From Prevotella herbatica (lineage in GTDB: Bacteria > Bacteroidota > Bacteroidia > Bacteroidales > Bacteroidaceae), in contig NZ_AP024484.1 of NCBI RefSeq assembly GCF_017347605.1, positions 62,001 to 126,000 on the forward strand: DNA of 64,000 bases, in the 5' to 3' direction. Of this stretch, positions 1 through 9,375 are shown in pieces. The notes beneath the pieces are model-generated. The model had not been told where the DNA came from, made no database searches, and saw nothing but the letters and a program-made list of their open reading frames with translations. A program made the translations under genes and the position numbers. Position 1 is the first letter of the stretch; each line of letters starts with the position of its first letter.

Positions 1-1839
1 AGCGGAAAGAAAATCGCTTTTATTCGCAGTGGTGAAATATGGAGTATGAATGCCGACGGAAGTGAGCGCAAACAACTTTCAAATACAGATGGAAGTGTTG
101 AGGGCTTTAAGTTCTCTCCTGACGGAAAGAGAATCGTCTATATAAAGAGCATTCCATATTATGGATCTATCAAAAAAAATCCTAATGACCTCCCTAAAGC
201 AAGTGGACGTCTTATCACAGACATGAACTATCGCCACTGGGATCATTATGTAGAAACTATTGCACATCCTTTTGTTGCAGAAGTAACAAATGAAGGTATC
301 AGTAATGCCAAAGACATCATGGAAGGTCAACCATACGAGTCACCTGTAGCACCATTTGGTGGTATAGAGCAGATTGCATGGAGTATGGATTCCAAAAGCA
401 TAGCATACACAAGCCGAAAAAAAGAAGGTGTTGAATATGCTATTTCAACAGACACAGACATATACCTTTACAACCTTGCTACAGGAAAGACCGTAAATAT
501 TTGCAAGCCAGAAGGCTATAAAGAGCCTAAAATTGACGCCACCAAGAGCATGAAAGACCAAGCAGTCAATCATCAGCAAGGCGACATGCATGTTGGCTAT
601 GACGTAAATCCTAAATTCTCGGCTGATGGCAAATATATTGCTTGGCAAAGTATGGCTCGTGACGGTTATGAGAGTGATCGCAATAGACTTTGCGTTATGG
701 AAATTGCAACTGGCAAAAAGAAATATGTAACAGAAAGTTTCGATTCAAATGTTGACGATTACTGTTGGAGCAAAGATTCAAAGAATCTATATTTCATGGG
801 AGTTTGGCATGCAACAGAAATGCTATACCAAACGAATCTTGAAGGAAAAATAATGCAAATCACTGATGGTTGGTATGATTATGGAAGCGTACAGCTAGCC
901 AACAATAGCAATTATCTTCTAGCAAGCCGCCATTCACATCAATATGGTGATGAACTATATATTGTGAAACCTGGTAAGGAAAAGAAAGCAAAAGTAGAAC
1001 AAGTAACATTTGAGAATAAGCACATCTACGATCAACTTGCATTAGGTAAGACTCAGCAGCGTTGGGTTAAAACAACTGATGGTAAAGAGATGCTAGTATG
1101 GCTGATATTACCACCACATTTTGATATCAACAAAAAATACCCTACTCTATTATTCTGCGAAGGTGGACCACAAAGTCCTGTAAGTCAGTTTTGGAGTTAT
1201 CGTTGGAACCTTCAGATTATGGCTGCAAACGGTTATATAGTCGTTGCACCAAACCGCAGAGGATTACCAGGATTCGGAAGTGAATGGAACGAGGAAGTTA
1301 GCGGAGACTGGACAGGTCAATGCATGAATGATTATCTTAGTGCTATTGATGACGCAGCTGAATTGCCTTTTGTAGACAAAGATCGTCTTGGATGTGTAGG
1401 AGCTAGCTTCGGAGGTTTCTCTGTTTATTATCTTGCAAGCCATCACAACAAACGTTTCAAAGCTTTCATTGCACATGACGGAGCATTTAATCTTGAAAGC
1501 ATGTACACAGATACAGAAGAAGCTTGGTTCAGCAACTGGGAATACGAAGACGCTTTCTGGAATAAAAACGCTAGCGCTAATGCAGTAAAGACATATAACA
1601 ATAGCCCACACAAATTTGTTGATAAATGGGATACCCCTATTCTTGTCATTCATGGAGAAAAAGACTATCGTATCAATGCAAATCAAGGTATGGGAGCTTT
1701 CAATGCTGCAAGAATGCGCGGCATTCCAGCAGAGTTACTTTTATTCCCTGATGAAAACCACTGGGTATTGAAACCACAAAATGGTATTCTGTGGCAAAGG
1801 ACATTCTTCAACTGGTTGGATAAATGGTTGAAAAAATAA
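1..1839 (+). CDS. S9 family peptidase (dipeptidyl/acylaminoacyl peptidase type), 5'-truncated by the window
   Basis: Serine peptidase of the prolyl oligopeptidase family. The reading frame is open from base 1, so the N-terminus lies outside the window and the Met at 46 is internal. The first half contains WD40/TolB-like beta-propeller blades (repeated FSPDGK and FSADGK motifs). The C-terminal third is an alpha/beta hydrolase with the nucleophile elbow GASFGG (Ser codon 1405-1407), a catalytic Asp in HGEKDYR (1663-1665) and a catalytic His in ENHW (1759-1761). Such enzymes cut peptides from the N-terminus, usually in the periplasm of Bacteroidota; localisation cannot be checked because the signal peptide is missing. 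It is followed 15 bp later by two MFS transporters, which suggests an operon for releasing and importing short peptides. Exact specificity (DPP-IV versus acylaminoacyl) is unresolved. Confidence 0.93.
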   Translation, partial: SGKKIAFIRSGEIWSMNADGSERKQLSNTDGSVEGFKFSPDGKRIVYIKSIPYYGSIKKNPNDLPKASGRLITDMNYRHWDHYVETIAHPFVAEVTNEGISNAKDIMEGQPYESPVAPFGGIEQIAWSMDSKSIAYTSRKKEGVEYAISTDTDIYLYNLATGKTVNICKPEGYKEPKIDATKSMKDQAVNHQQGDMHVGYDVNPKFSADGKYIAWQSMARDGYESDRNRLCVMEIATGKKKYVTESFDSNVDDYCWSKDSKNLYFMGVWHATEMLYQTNLEGKIMQITDGWYDYGSVQLANNSNYLLASRHSHQYGDELYIVKPGKEKKAKVEQVTFENKHIYDQLALGKTQQRWVKTTDGKEMLVWLILPPHFDINKKYPTLLFCEGGPQSPVSQFWSYRWNLQIMAANGYIVVAPNRRGLPGFGSEWNEEVSGDWTGQCMNDYLSAIDDAAELPFVDKDRLGCVGASFGGFSVYYLASHHNKRFKAFIAHDGAFNLESMYTDTEEAWFSNWEYEDAFWNKNASANAVKTYNNSPHKFVDKWDTPILVIHGEKDYRINANQGMGAFNAARMRGIPAELLLFPDENHWVLKPQNGILWQRTFFNWLDKWLKK

Positions 1840-1854
1840 AATTATAATAATATT

Positions 1855-3240
1855 ATGGGAGAGAAAATAAGACAAATACTTAGTGATTCTTCAAGTGCAC
1901 GATGGACAGCACTTCTGATAGTTTCATTTACAATGATGATGGGATATTTCATTACAGATGTGATGTCACCATTGGAAGTTTTGCTCACAAAAACCACAGC
2001 AGAAGGCGGACTAGGATGGTCTTCATCTGATTATGGATTCTTTGCAGGCTCATACAGTTATATTAACGTATTCCTATTGATGCTTTTCTTAGGAGGTATC
2101 ATTTTGGATAAAATGGGAATTCGTTTTACCGGTTTGATGTCATGCAGCTTTATGGTAATCGGTGTTATCATTAAATATATTGGTGTATCGACTGATTTCG
2201 GTAATCAGCATTTCACAATAAGCGCTATAAACTTTGACATTCCGATGTCAGCGGCAGTAGCATCTTTGGGATTCTCTATATTTGGAATGGGATGTGAGAT
2301 CTGTGGAATAACAGTATCAAAGATTATCACTAAATGGTTTAATGGTCATGAACTCGCGCTAGCAATGGGAATTCAGGTTGCATTGTCACGTTTAGGTACA
2401 GCCGGTGCCATGATGATATCATTACCTGTAGCTAATGCATTTCATAATAAAGTAAGTGCACCTGTACTTCTTGGTGCCGTACTACTAATTATTGGTGCAC
2501 TATCTTTTCTCGTATACAATGTCATGGATAAGAAACTCAGCAAATCTGTGGAAGAAGCTGGACGCGAAGAAAGAAACTCTCCTGATGAACCTGATGAAAG
2601 CGAACAATTCCGTTTCAAGGATTTAAAATTGATATTCTCAAACCCAGGCTTCTGGTGCATAACATTACTTTGTATGTTGTTCTACAGTGGAGTGTTCCCA
2701 TTCCTGAAATTTGCAACAAAACTAATGGTTGCCAATTATGGTGTTAGCGAACGTTTTGCAGGTATCCTACCAGGCCTTATCCCGTTCGGAACCATATTCC
2801 TTACTCCACTGTTCGGAACAATCTATGACAAGGTTGGTAAAGGTGCAACACTTATGCTTATTGGAAGTATAATGCTTACAATCATTCATATAATCTTTGC
2901 TCTACACATTCTTCCTTATGGATGGTTTGCTGTTATTATGATGGTTACTTTGGGAGTTGCTTTTTCACTTGTACCTTCAGCAATGTGGCCAAGTGTACCT
3001 AAGATTATTCCAATGAAGCTATTAGGAAGTGCTTATGCCATAATATTCTATATACAGAATATCGGACTTGCCTTGGTACCTGTATTGATAGGAAAAGTAA
3101 ACGACTATGATCCCACATATACAACTTCAATGAGTATATTTGCAGGATTTGGTGCAGCAGCAGTTGTAGTAGCGACTATTCTCATGATAATCGACAAGAA
3201 GAAAAACTACGGATTGCAAAAAGCCAATATAAAAAAATAA
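1855..3240 (+). CDS. MFS transporter, possibly MFSD1-like dipeptide carrier (first of a tandem pair)
   Basis: A 461-residue inner-membrane protein with about 12 hydrophobic segments and a charged central loop near residues 220-250 (EEAGREERNSPDEPDESEQ). It has an MFS-type GIILDKMGIRFTG loop after TM2 and a KWFNGHELALAMGIQVALSRLGT stretch in the first half. The latter pattern (KWF-G-EL---G-Q---R-G) resembles the MFSD1 branch of the superfamily, whose animal members carry dipeptides; that assignment is from memory of the motif and is an inference. It starts 15 bp after the peptidase stop and ends 14 bp before a close paralogue, so the three genes probably form one transcript. Substrate is not proven by sequence. 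Confidence 0.85.
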   Translation: MGEKIRQILSDSSSARWTALLIVSFTMMMGYFITDVMSPLEVLLTKTTAEGGLGWSSSDYGFFAGSYSYINVFLLMLFLGGIILDKMGIRFTGLMSCSFMVIGVIIKYIGVSTDFGNQHFTISAINFDIPMSAAVASLGFSIFGMGCEICGITVSKIITKWFNGHELALAMGIQVALSRLGTAGAMMISLPVANAFHNKVSAPVLLGAVLLIIGALSFLVYNVMDKKLSKSVEEAGREERNSPDEPDESEQFRFKDLKLIFSNPGFWCITLLCMLFYSGVFPFLKFATKLMVANYGVSERFAGILPGLIPFGTIFLTPLFGTIYDKVGKGATLMLIGSIMLTIIHIIFALHILPYGWFAVIMMVTLGVAFSLVPSAMWPSVPKIIPMKLLGSAYAIIFYIQNIGLALVPVLIGKVNDYDPTYTTSMSIFAGFGAAAVVVATILMIIDKKKNYGLQKANIKK

Positions 3241-3254
3241 ATTAGACATATATT

Positions 3255-4568
3255 ATGTGGGGAAACAACAAAACCACCAGATGGACTGTTCTGTTAATCG
3301 TAGCGATTATTATGATGATGGGATATGTATTTTGGGATGTTGTTTCCCCACTTACTACGAACCTTAAATCTCCCTTAGAACAAGGAGGCATGAATTGGAC
3401 AACTGCAGAATATGGATTCTATGCAGGAAGCTACAGTATATTCAACATATTTCTTTTCATGCTATTCTTTGGTGGCATCATCCTTGACAAAATGGGAATT
3501 CGCTTCACTGGCATCCTTGCAACGGGAATGATGTTCTGTGGTGCCTTGATAAACTTTATTGCCATAAAATACATATCTGCACTAGACTATACTGATTTAA
3601 AACTAACCTTATTCGGACTTATCCCTCAACATATAAAATTACAGGTACTGATAGCAGCATTAGGATTCGGAATTTTCGGAGTCGGATGCGACATCACAGG
3701 TATCACGGTTTCTAAGGTTATTACAAAATGGTTTACAGGGCATGAACTTGCATCTGCAATGGGAATACAAGTTGCTCTTGCAAGACTTGGAACTGCCAGC
3801 GCTATAAGTTTCAGTCCTATTATTGCTATGAATTTCGGAGGTATTCAAGCATCGTTATTAGTTGGCACAATTCTTCTGTTATTTGGTTTCATTTTTTTTA
3901 TTATTTATAATTTGAAATTCGACGGAATAATAAAGGAAAGAAATATTGATACTGAAGATGACAAGGAACCATATAGCATAAAATCCATTTTAACATTATT
4001 AAAAAATATTGATTTTTGGTTTATCGCCCTACTCTGTGTAAGCTTTTACAGTAGCATAAGACCTTTTCTAAAGTTTGCTACAGACATAATAGTGGAGAAA
4101 TACGACATGAATGTAATAGCTGCCGGATGGATTACATCTATTCTCCCTTATGGTACAATTATTCTTACACCGCTATTCGGATATATAAACGATAAATATG
4201 GATATGCAAGAAGACTTCTCGTTGCAGGTTGTCTTATTGTAGTAGTATCATTATTGCTTCTTCTTTCACCTATTGGAGCAGGAACAGCATGGATGCCTAT
4301 AATAATAATGATAATGATGGGAATCGCCTTTTCATTAGTTCCTAGCGTCCTCTGGCCCACGGTACCCAAACTTGTACCATTAAAACAACTTGGTACTGCT
4401 TATAGCATAATTTATTATATACAGAATCTAGGATTAATGCTTGTACCAATGACTGTAGGAAATATTGTTACCAATTATAATGGAAAGATTAACTACACAC
4501 CAGGAATAATAATATTCATTGTCTTCGCTGTTTTCGCAACTATTGTTGCTTGCAAGATTAAGAAATAA
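3255..4568 (+). CDS. MFS transporter, paralogue of the preceding gene
   Basis: A 437-residue, 12-TM major facilitator protein. It shares with its upstream neighbour the opening RWTVLLIV-MMMGY, the GGIILDKMGIRFTG loop, the KWFTGHELASAMGIQVALARLGT block, and the SLVPS-WP-VPK segment near the C-terminus, so the pair arose by tandem duplication. The central loop is shorter and differently charged (KERNIDTEDDKEPYS), which could reflect different partners or substrates. It is the last gene of the peptidase-transporter group; no classical terminator is seen immediately downstream. Confidence 0.85.
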   Translation: MWGNNKTTRWTVLLIVAIIMMMGYVFWDVVSPLTTNLKSPLEQGGMNWTTAEYGFYAGSYSIFNIFLFMLFFGGIILDKMGIRFTGILATGMMFCGALINFIAIKYISALDYTDLKLTLFGLIPQHIKLQVLIAALGFGIFGVGCDITGITVSKVITKWFTGHELASAMGIQVALARLGTASAISFSPIIAMNFGGIQASLLVGTILLLFGFIFFIIYNLKFDGIIKERNIDTEDDKEPYSIKSILTLLKNIDFWFIALLCVSFYSSIRPFLKFATDIIVEKYDMNVIAAGWITSILPYGTIILTPLFGYINDKYGYARRLLVAGCLIVVVSLLLLLSPIGAGTAWMPIIIMIMMGIAFSLVPSVLWPTVPKLVPLKQLGTAYSIIYYIQNLGLMLVPMTVGNIVTNYNGKINYTPGIIIFIVFAVFATIVACKIKK

Positions 4569-5067
4569 AGATTATTACAGTTCTCTAAAAGTTTAGAAAT
4601 AGCAATAACTTAACGAGTTTACGTTCCGATGTGAGGAAACCTCATCTACATTTCGAACATTAGGTCTAGCGAACGTTAAAGGTTCAATGAATTTTTCTTT
4701 TAAACACATTTTGTTTATGTAGTTCATACAGCGACAGATAAGAATAATCTTTGTGTTCTGGAAGAGTATTCTGTACATCTTTAATTCAGCTATCTATAGT
4801 CATGAACACTAAGGTTCTGCTCTCAGCGATATAGACAACCCACTAAATAATGAAAAACTTTTTTTGTGAACTTTTTAATGCCGTTTCCTACATATAATAT
4901 CACTCGCCTACCCCTTATAAATAAAGGGTTAGTGACATTAGTAGCATTAAAAAACTTTTACTGTTAGATGAAAAAGTTTGCTCATGAAAGGTTAAGCGGA
5001 TAGATAAAAAAAATCCCAATGACATTTTTATATCATTGGGACTATATTTTAATTTAAGAATATTATA
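4569..5067. other. Intergenic region with imperfect hairpins and one copy of the TCCTACAT motif
   Basis: About 500 bp without a convincing gene between convergent genes. The first 130 bp contain nested imperfect inverted repeats (TTTACGTTC near 4618 against GAACGTTAAA near 4672, enclosing GAGGaaaCCTC). At 4878-4893 is ATGCCGTTTCCTACAT, repeated exactly at 24141-24156. The right end carries the terminator of the minus-strand peptide transporter. The only ORF here (61 codons, minus) has no recognisable features. Confidence 0.5.
5005..5042 (-). terminator. Rho-independent terminator of the POT transporter gene
   Basis: Stem TCATTGGGA/TCCCAATGA (9 bp, arms 5014-5022 and 5033-5041) with a 10-nt loop. 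On the minus strand it is followed by a run of eight T. It lies 26 bp past the stop codon of the minus-strand transporter. Confidence 0.9.
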
Positions 5068-6576
5068 TTAGCAAACCTTCTCTAACTTCTTCATTACAGC
5101 AAAGATGAAAATGAAAGAAGCTAAACATAAAGTTACAAGCACACCCCATACGTATGTCAATGGAACAACCTTCCAAAGATATGCAGGAATCTGAACAAGG
5201 AAGTTTCCTATAGCAGTAGCACCAAACCAACATCCCATCATTACACCTTTATACTTCTCAGGAGCAACCTTACTTACAAAAGATATACCCATTGGAGAAA
5301 GCAAAAGCTCTGCAAATGTAAGTATTAAATATGTGCTTACCAACCAATTTGGAGAAACGCGCTGAGCATCTGTAAGATTGTAGCTTAAGCCTATTGATGC
5401 CATTATCATAACAACATATCCCAAACCAGCAACAAGCATACCGTAACCTATTTTGCGTGGAGCAGAAGGTTCCTTGCCCTTTGTAGCAAGCCAACCAAAC
5501 AAAGCCATACTTATAGGAGTTAATGCTACAACAAAACTAGGATTAAACTGCTGGAAGATTGGTGCAGAAATTTCAACACCACTAATTGGTAATTGAGTAT
5601 AATCATAGTAAAGATAACCAGCAGATGCTAGTATAATCAAAGCAGAAATCAATTTGCCACTCATTTTTTTGCTCTGGAACAAAGAGAACAAAGAATAAAT
5701 TATAAAGATAACAGCTACGAGATTCGTAACACTAAACATCATTCCTTCTATACCAGTGCTACTTGTTTTTACGAAGTCACGTGCAAAGTATGTCAAAGTA
5801 AGTCCATTCTGATGGAAAGCCATCCAGAAGAAAACAACAACAGCAAATACAAGAAACAAAGCTACAAGACGAGATCTTGTATCGGCAGCATCTTCTTCTG
5901 TTTCAACTTTTTTATCTTCAACAGAAGATTCGCTCTTTGCTTTATGATTATCAACATTAGCAAATGTCCAACGGAAACCATAATAAATTGCTATAGATAT
6001 AATAAGAGAAATACAAGCAACTCCAAATGCGTAATGATAGGCTGTCTGCTCAGATGCACCAAGAGACTTTTCTGCCCAATCAATAATTTTCAATGCAGCT
6101 GTTGGTGCAAACAATGCGCCTATATTTATAGCCATATAGAATATAGAGAAACCTGAATCACGCTGACCAGAATACTTTGCATCATCATAAAGGTTACCTA
6201 CCATTACCTGAAGATTTCCCTTGAACAAGCTTGTTCCAATACATATCATAAGCAACGCACCTGACATAATTGTTATTGCCAATGCACCTGCACCTGCGGG
6301 TATAGCCAATAAGAAATACCCAAGAAACATAATTATAATGCCAAATGTTACACACTTACCGTAACCAATCTTATCAGCCATAGCTCCACCAACTATAGGA
6401 AGGAAATAAACTAACATAAGGAAAGTTGAATAAACTGTTCCGGCAAGTCCCTCACCCCATCCGAAGTTTGATTGCAGGAAAAGAACAAAGATAGCAAGCA
6501 TAGTATAATATCCGAATCGTTCTCCGGTATTAGCCAATGCTAGGGCAAACAGCCCTTTTGGTTGATTTTCAAACAT
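5068..6576 (-). CDS. Proton-dependent oligopeptide transporter (POT/PTR2 family)
   Basis: Inner-membrane H+-coupled importer of di- and tripeptides. The N-terminus carries the family hallmark NTGERFGYYTM (E-x-x-ERF-YY type), then GGAMADKIGYGK and the FKGNLQ motif near residues 118-123; about 14 hydrophobic segments and a charged cytoplasmic loop (residues 210-235, SESSVEDKKVETEEDAADT) follow. Length (502 aa) is normal for bacterial POT carriers. The start lies 7 bp after the stop of the PorT-like gene, so it is probably the third gene of a transcript with the binding-fold protein and PorT-like protein. With the S9 peptidase and MFS pair next door it fits a peptide-feeding physiology. Confidence 0.93.
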   Translation of the reverse strand: MFENQPKGLFALALANTGERFGYYTMLAIFVLFLQSNFGWGEGLAGTVYSTFLMLVYFLPIVGGAMADKIGYGKCVTFGIIIMFLGYFLLAIPAGAGALAITIMSGALLMICIGTSLFKGNLQVMVGNLYDDAKYSGQRDSGFSIFYMAINIGALFAPTAALKIIDWAEKSLGASEQTAYHYAFGVACISLIISIAIYYGFRWTFANVDNHKAKSESSVEDKKVETEEDAADTRSRLVALFLVFAVVVFFWMAFHQNGLTLTYFARDFVKTSSTGIEGMMFSVTNLVAVIFIIYSLFSLFQSKKMSGKLISALIILASAGYLYYDYTQLPISGVEISAPIFQQFNPSFVVALTPISMALFGWLATKGKEPSAPRKIGYGMLVAGLGYVVMIMASIGLSYNLTDAQRVSPNWLVSTYLILTFAELLLSPMGISFVSKVAPEKYKGVMMGCWFGATAIGNFLVQIPAYLWKVVPLTYVWGVLVTLCLASFIFIFAVMKKLEKVC

Positions 6577-6583
6577 AATATTT

Positions 6584-7354
6584 TTATTTAGATTTTATTG
6601 TTGACTTCTTTGTTTTAGAAATATCAAATAAATAAGTAGCCTTTATAACTATATTTCCGATATTCGATTTTGAAAAATAATCACGTTTAGACGAACCATA
6701 TATATTAGCCAGCCCATAGTAATAACGAGCTTCTAAAAGGATATGTCCAATTTTAGGATGACTATATTCAAGTCCACCACCAACGGCTATTCCATAATCA
6801 AACTTATTCTCAACATTCATTGAATCTTGAGCTATTACAGGATTCACTCGTGCTGTAGTGTTACGGCTACTTAATTCAAAGTTCATATCAGTACTCTCAC
6901 TAATCAAATAGCCAAATTGAGGACCAAGATTTATAAAGAACTGCATACCTTTATATTCCTTTCCCCATGCTAAGTGTGCTAAAACCGGAACTTGAATATA
7001 GTTCAATGTTCGACTGTATTTTTCAGCCAATCCTGTTTTTGCATTTATTACAGGTTGATTATTAGTATCCAGAATACTTTCTTTCCATCCTATCTGAGAA
7101 TAGTTTATCTCGCCCACTACAGAGCAAATAGTATTGAAATATTTTTCACTTTTATAACGCACAGATATACCGCCGGTAATTCCACCATGATATCCTTGAT
7201 TAACTTTAGGTACGAAAGCCACGTTACTCATAACATATCCCCCGCTCACACCAATGGAAAATTCATCTCGGTGCTCTCCTATCTGAGCATGTGAAGGCAA
7301 GACTCCAAATAGGATTAGGAATACGCCTGACAGTATTTTTTGTTTAGTTTTCAT
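6584..7354 (-). CDS. PorT family outer-membrane beta-barrel protein
   Basis: Predicted 256-residue outer-membrane barrel. I choose the start MKTKQKILSGVFLI at 7354 because it gives a clean signal peptide ending ...LPSHAQ; the frame is open nine codons further upstream (MIFMYHWLN), which is an unlikely leader. The body has alternating beta-strand patterns typical of PorT/opacity-type barrels (FSIGVSGGYVMSNV, GGITGGISVRYKS, YIQVPVLAHLAWG, INLGPQFGYLIS, YGIAVGGGLEYSH). PorT proteins belong to, or are named after, a component of the type IX secretion apparatus; whether this copy is the T9SS component or a generic PorT-family barrel cannot be told. The neighbouring T9SS-sorted protein at 8652 fits the theme. 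Confidence 0.8.
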   Translation of the reverse strand: MKTKQKILSGVFLILFGVLPSHAQIGEHRDEFSIGVSGGYVMSNVAFVPKVNQGYHGGITGGISVRYKSEKYFNTICSVVGEINYSQIGWKESILDTNNQPVINAKTGLAEKYSRTLNYIQVPVLAHLAWGKEYKGMQFFINLGPQFGYLISESTDMNFELSSRNTTARVNPVIAQDSMNVENKFDYGIAVGGGLEYSHPKIGHILLEARYYYGLANIYGSSKRDYFSKSNIGNIVIKATYLFDISKTKKSTIKSK

Positions 7355-7391
7355 ATTTAACCAATGATACATGAAAATCACTCTCTATTTA

Positions 7392-8543
7392 TTAATAAGC
7401 AAGACTTTCTATACTGTGATTATATAAATAATGTATCAGCATAAAACTGTTATTCACATAACCTCCTTTACCTAATTTCTCAAAACACAAAGGAGTTTGC
7501 AGTGAAGAATATACATTTTGTGATTTGCTTCCGACAAACTTGTTTCCATATTTAGCGATGCCTCTTATAAAGAACTGAGCATGATCATAACCTGTAATTG
7601 CAAAACGAGGCTGTGCTGGCTGCATTTCTTCCTTAAACCACCCTCTGTAGCTTTTCTCCAATGATGTTGTAGCTGCAGAATATTGATTATGATAAAACAC
7701 AGTTGGTATATAAGTATCGTATCTACAGAAATTATTGAACTCATAATTAGCATATATAAGCCATTCTGTATAACCAAACATACTAACTACAAATCCAGGA
7801 TAAAGTGATGACATTTTGTCAAGTTTTGCTATCGCAGCACTAAGTTCCTTATAATGATCAGAATTTAGAATCACAACATTATGTTTATTGCGACTAAACG
7901 CCTTAGCAAAAGACTCATCAGAAGACTTTATATTCGTGATATTATACGCTATACGTTTAGCCTCAAGCACTTTACGAAGGTTTGATGTAAAATTACTCTT
8001 TCGACTAGTAGAATCATTACAATCAATAAATACAGGATGACTGTCGCTGAAGCGTTCAATATAGGAATTAATCGCAGAGGTATTTAAACTTAAATTATCC
8101 TGATATACTTGAAATATATTCGGATTATTAACAACATCATTACCTGTTATTGAGAATGGAATTACAAGTTTGATATTATATGCCTTGCAAAATTCAGAAA
8201 GAGGCTTTACTTGTTTTGAATATAACGGTCCAAAAATCAAATCACATTTATTAGCGTAATTATTCAATAAAATTTGTTTGATATCTGCATCAATTGGTAC
8301 ATTCCATGCATGAACATCAATATGAAATCCTTCCAACTTCAATTGATCACATGCCATAAGAATACCACGATAATATTCAATCATCCTACGGCCGTCGCCA
8401 TCTACATTATGCAGTGGTAGCATTACACCTACAGAGATAGAATTCTTACTTTTAGGACTCTCCATCTTGTTATCGGCAGCCCAAATTACATTGCTTGAAA
8501 ACAACAAGACAACAAGTAGTATATTTCTGTAAAAATGTCTCAT
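7392..8543 (-). CDS. Periplasmic protein with ABC-type ligand-binding (type I periplasmic binding) fold
   Basis: A 383-residue exported protein (signal peptide MRHFYRNILLVVLLFSSNVIWA). The body opens with ISVGVMLPLHNVDGDGRRMIEYYRGILMA and continues with IFGPLYSKQVKPLSEFC and KLVIPFS, the signature of the type I periplasmic-binding-protein fold used in Bacteroidota proteins that often also carry LysM domains and resemble LpoA-type activators of peptidoglycan synthases. No LysM repeat is visible here. It is the first gene of a probable three-gene transcript with the PorT-like protein (37 bp gap) and the POT carrier. A TATTTTTG -7-like box lies at 8570-8577. Ligand unknown. Confidence 0.7.
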   Translation of the reverse strand: MRHFYRNILLVVLLFSSNVIWAADNKMESPKSKNSISVGVMLPLHNVDGDGRRMIEYYRGILMACDQLKLEGFHIDVHAWNVPIDADIKQILLNNYANKCDLIFGPLYSKQVKPLSEFCKAYNIKLVIPFSITGNDVVNNPNIFQVYQDNLSLNTSAINSYIERFSDSHPVFIDCNDSTSRKSNFTSNLRKVLEAKRIAYNITNIKSSDESFAKAFSRNKHNVVILNSDHYKELSAAIAKLDKMSSLYPGFVVSMFGYTEWLIYANYEFNNFCRYDTYIPTVFYHNQYSAATTSLEKSYRGWFKEEMQPAQPRFAITGYDHAQFFIRGIAKYGNKFVGSKSQNVYSSLQTPLCFEKLGKGGYVNNSFMLIHYLYNHSIESLAY

Positions 8544-8622
8544 AATCTTTAAATTTTAACTTGCAAGTGCAAAAATACAAAAAATATGTCATTATACCAC
8601 ATCTGATGTGTTATCTTTTTAG

Positions 8623-8630
8623 TAACTTTG
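8623..8630 (+). promoter_or_regulatory. Bacteroidota -7 box for the sorting-domain protein and uvrA
   Basis: TAACTTTG matches the TAnnTTTG consensus 21 bp before the ATG at 8652. I do not see a good -33 TTTG at the expected spacing, so the call is moderate. A minus-strand -7-like box (TATTTTTG, 8570-8577) for the divergent gene lies just upstream. Confidence 0.5.
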
Positions 8631-8651
8631 CACAAATATATATAATAGGGA

Positions 8652-9350
8652 ATGAAAATTAAGAAATCAATAGTATTGTTATTATGCATTATTACCGTCA
8701 GCACTGCATTGGCGGACATTATTCCCATTGTATCACCGACGGTAACAATTATAGATTCTGAGGAAAAAGAAACAACAGGAAACTATGATGGTTCTGCACC
8801 TGTAACAGCTACCTTTTATGCACAGCCAGAGAATATTGATGGATGGACAACATATTACGAGTGGAGATTCACAACAGAAAATGATACGATTCCATACTTG
8901 ATAAGATATGAACAGGATACAAAATATACGTTTACAAAATCTGGCACTCATAACATTGTTCTTTATGCCAAATTTACCAATGGAAGTAATGTTAAAGAAA
9001 TAACATCAGACCCTTTAACTATCACATTATCAACAAGTAGACTAGAAATGCCTAATGCTTTTTCCCCAAACGGAGATGGCATTAATGATATATATAAAGC
9101 AAAAAGTAACTATCAGAGTATTATTGATTTTCATGCATATATATTTAACCGATGGGGACAAAAACTATATGAATGGAATGACATAAATGATGGTTGGAAC
9201 GGAAAATACAATGGTAAAGACGTCAAAGACGGCGTATATTTTGTTTTGGTAAAAGCTACAGGTGCTGACGGAAAGAAGTACAACATCAAACGAGATGTTA
9301 ATATTCTTCGTGGCTATACAGAATCGTCGGGCACAGCAAATAACGAATAA
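8652..9350 (+). CDS. Secreted protein with gliding-motility-associated C-terminal (T9SS type B) sorting domain
   Basis: A 232-residue exported protein: signal peptide MKIKKSIVLLLCIITVSTALA, a short Ig/PKD-like middle (residues 25-125, with TYYEWRF and HNIVLYAKF), then the CHU_C/gliding domain beginning MPNAFSPNGDGINDIYK and ending with YIFNRWGQKLYEW, DGWNGKYNGKDVKDGVYFV. That domain directs export through the type IX secretion system and attachment by the type B route. The passenger is very small, so this may be a structural or adaptor surface protein. uvrA follows 25 bp downstream on the same strand and may be cotranscribed. Confidence 0.9.
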   Translation: MKIKKSIVLLLCIITVSTALADIIPIVSPTVTIIDSEEKETTGNYDGSAPVTATFYAQPENIDGWTTYYEWRFTTENDTIPYLIRYEQDTKYTFTKSGTHNIVLYAKFTNGSNVKEITSDPLTITLSTSRLEMPNAFSPNGDGINDIYKAKSNYQSIIDFHAYIFNRWGQKLYEWNDINDGWNGKYNGKDVKDGVYFVLVKATGADGKKYNIKRDVNILRGYTESSGTANNE

Positions 9351-9375
9351 TAAAAATTAATAGTATTAGCTCTTT

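Noticed and set aside
4569..4800. tRNA or riboswitch in the folded intergenic region
   Set aside because: The inverted segments do not form a cloverleaf and I recognise no riboswitch core.
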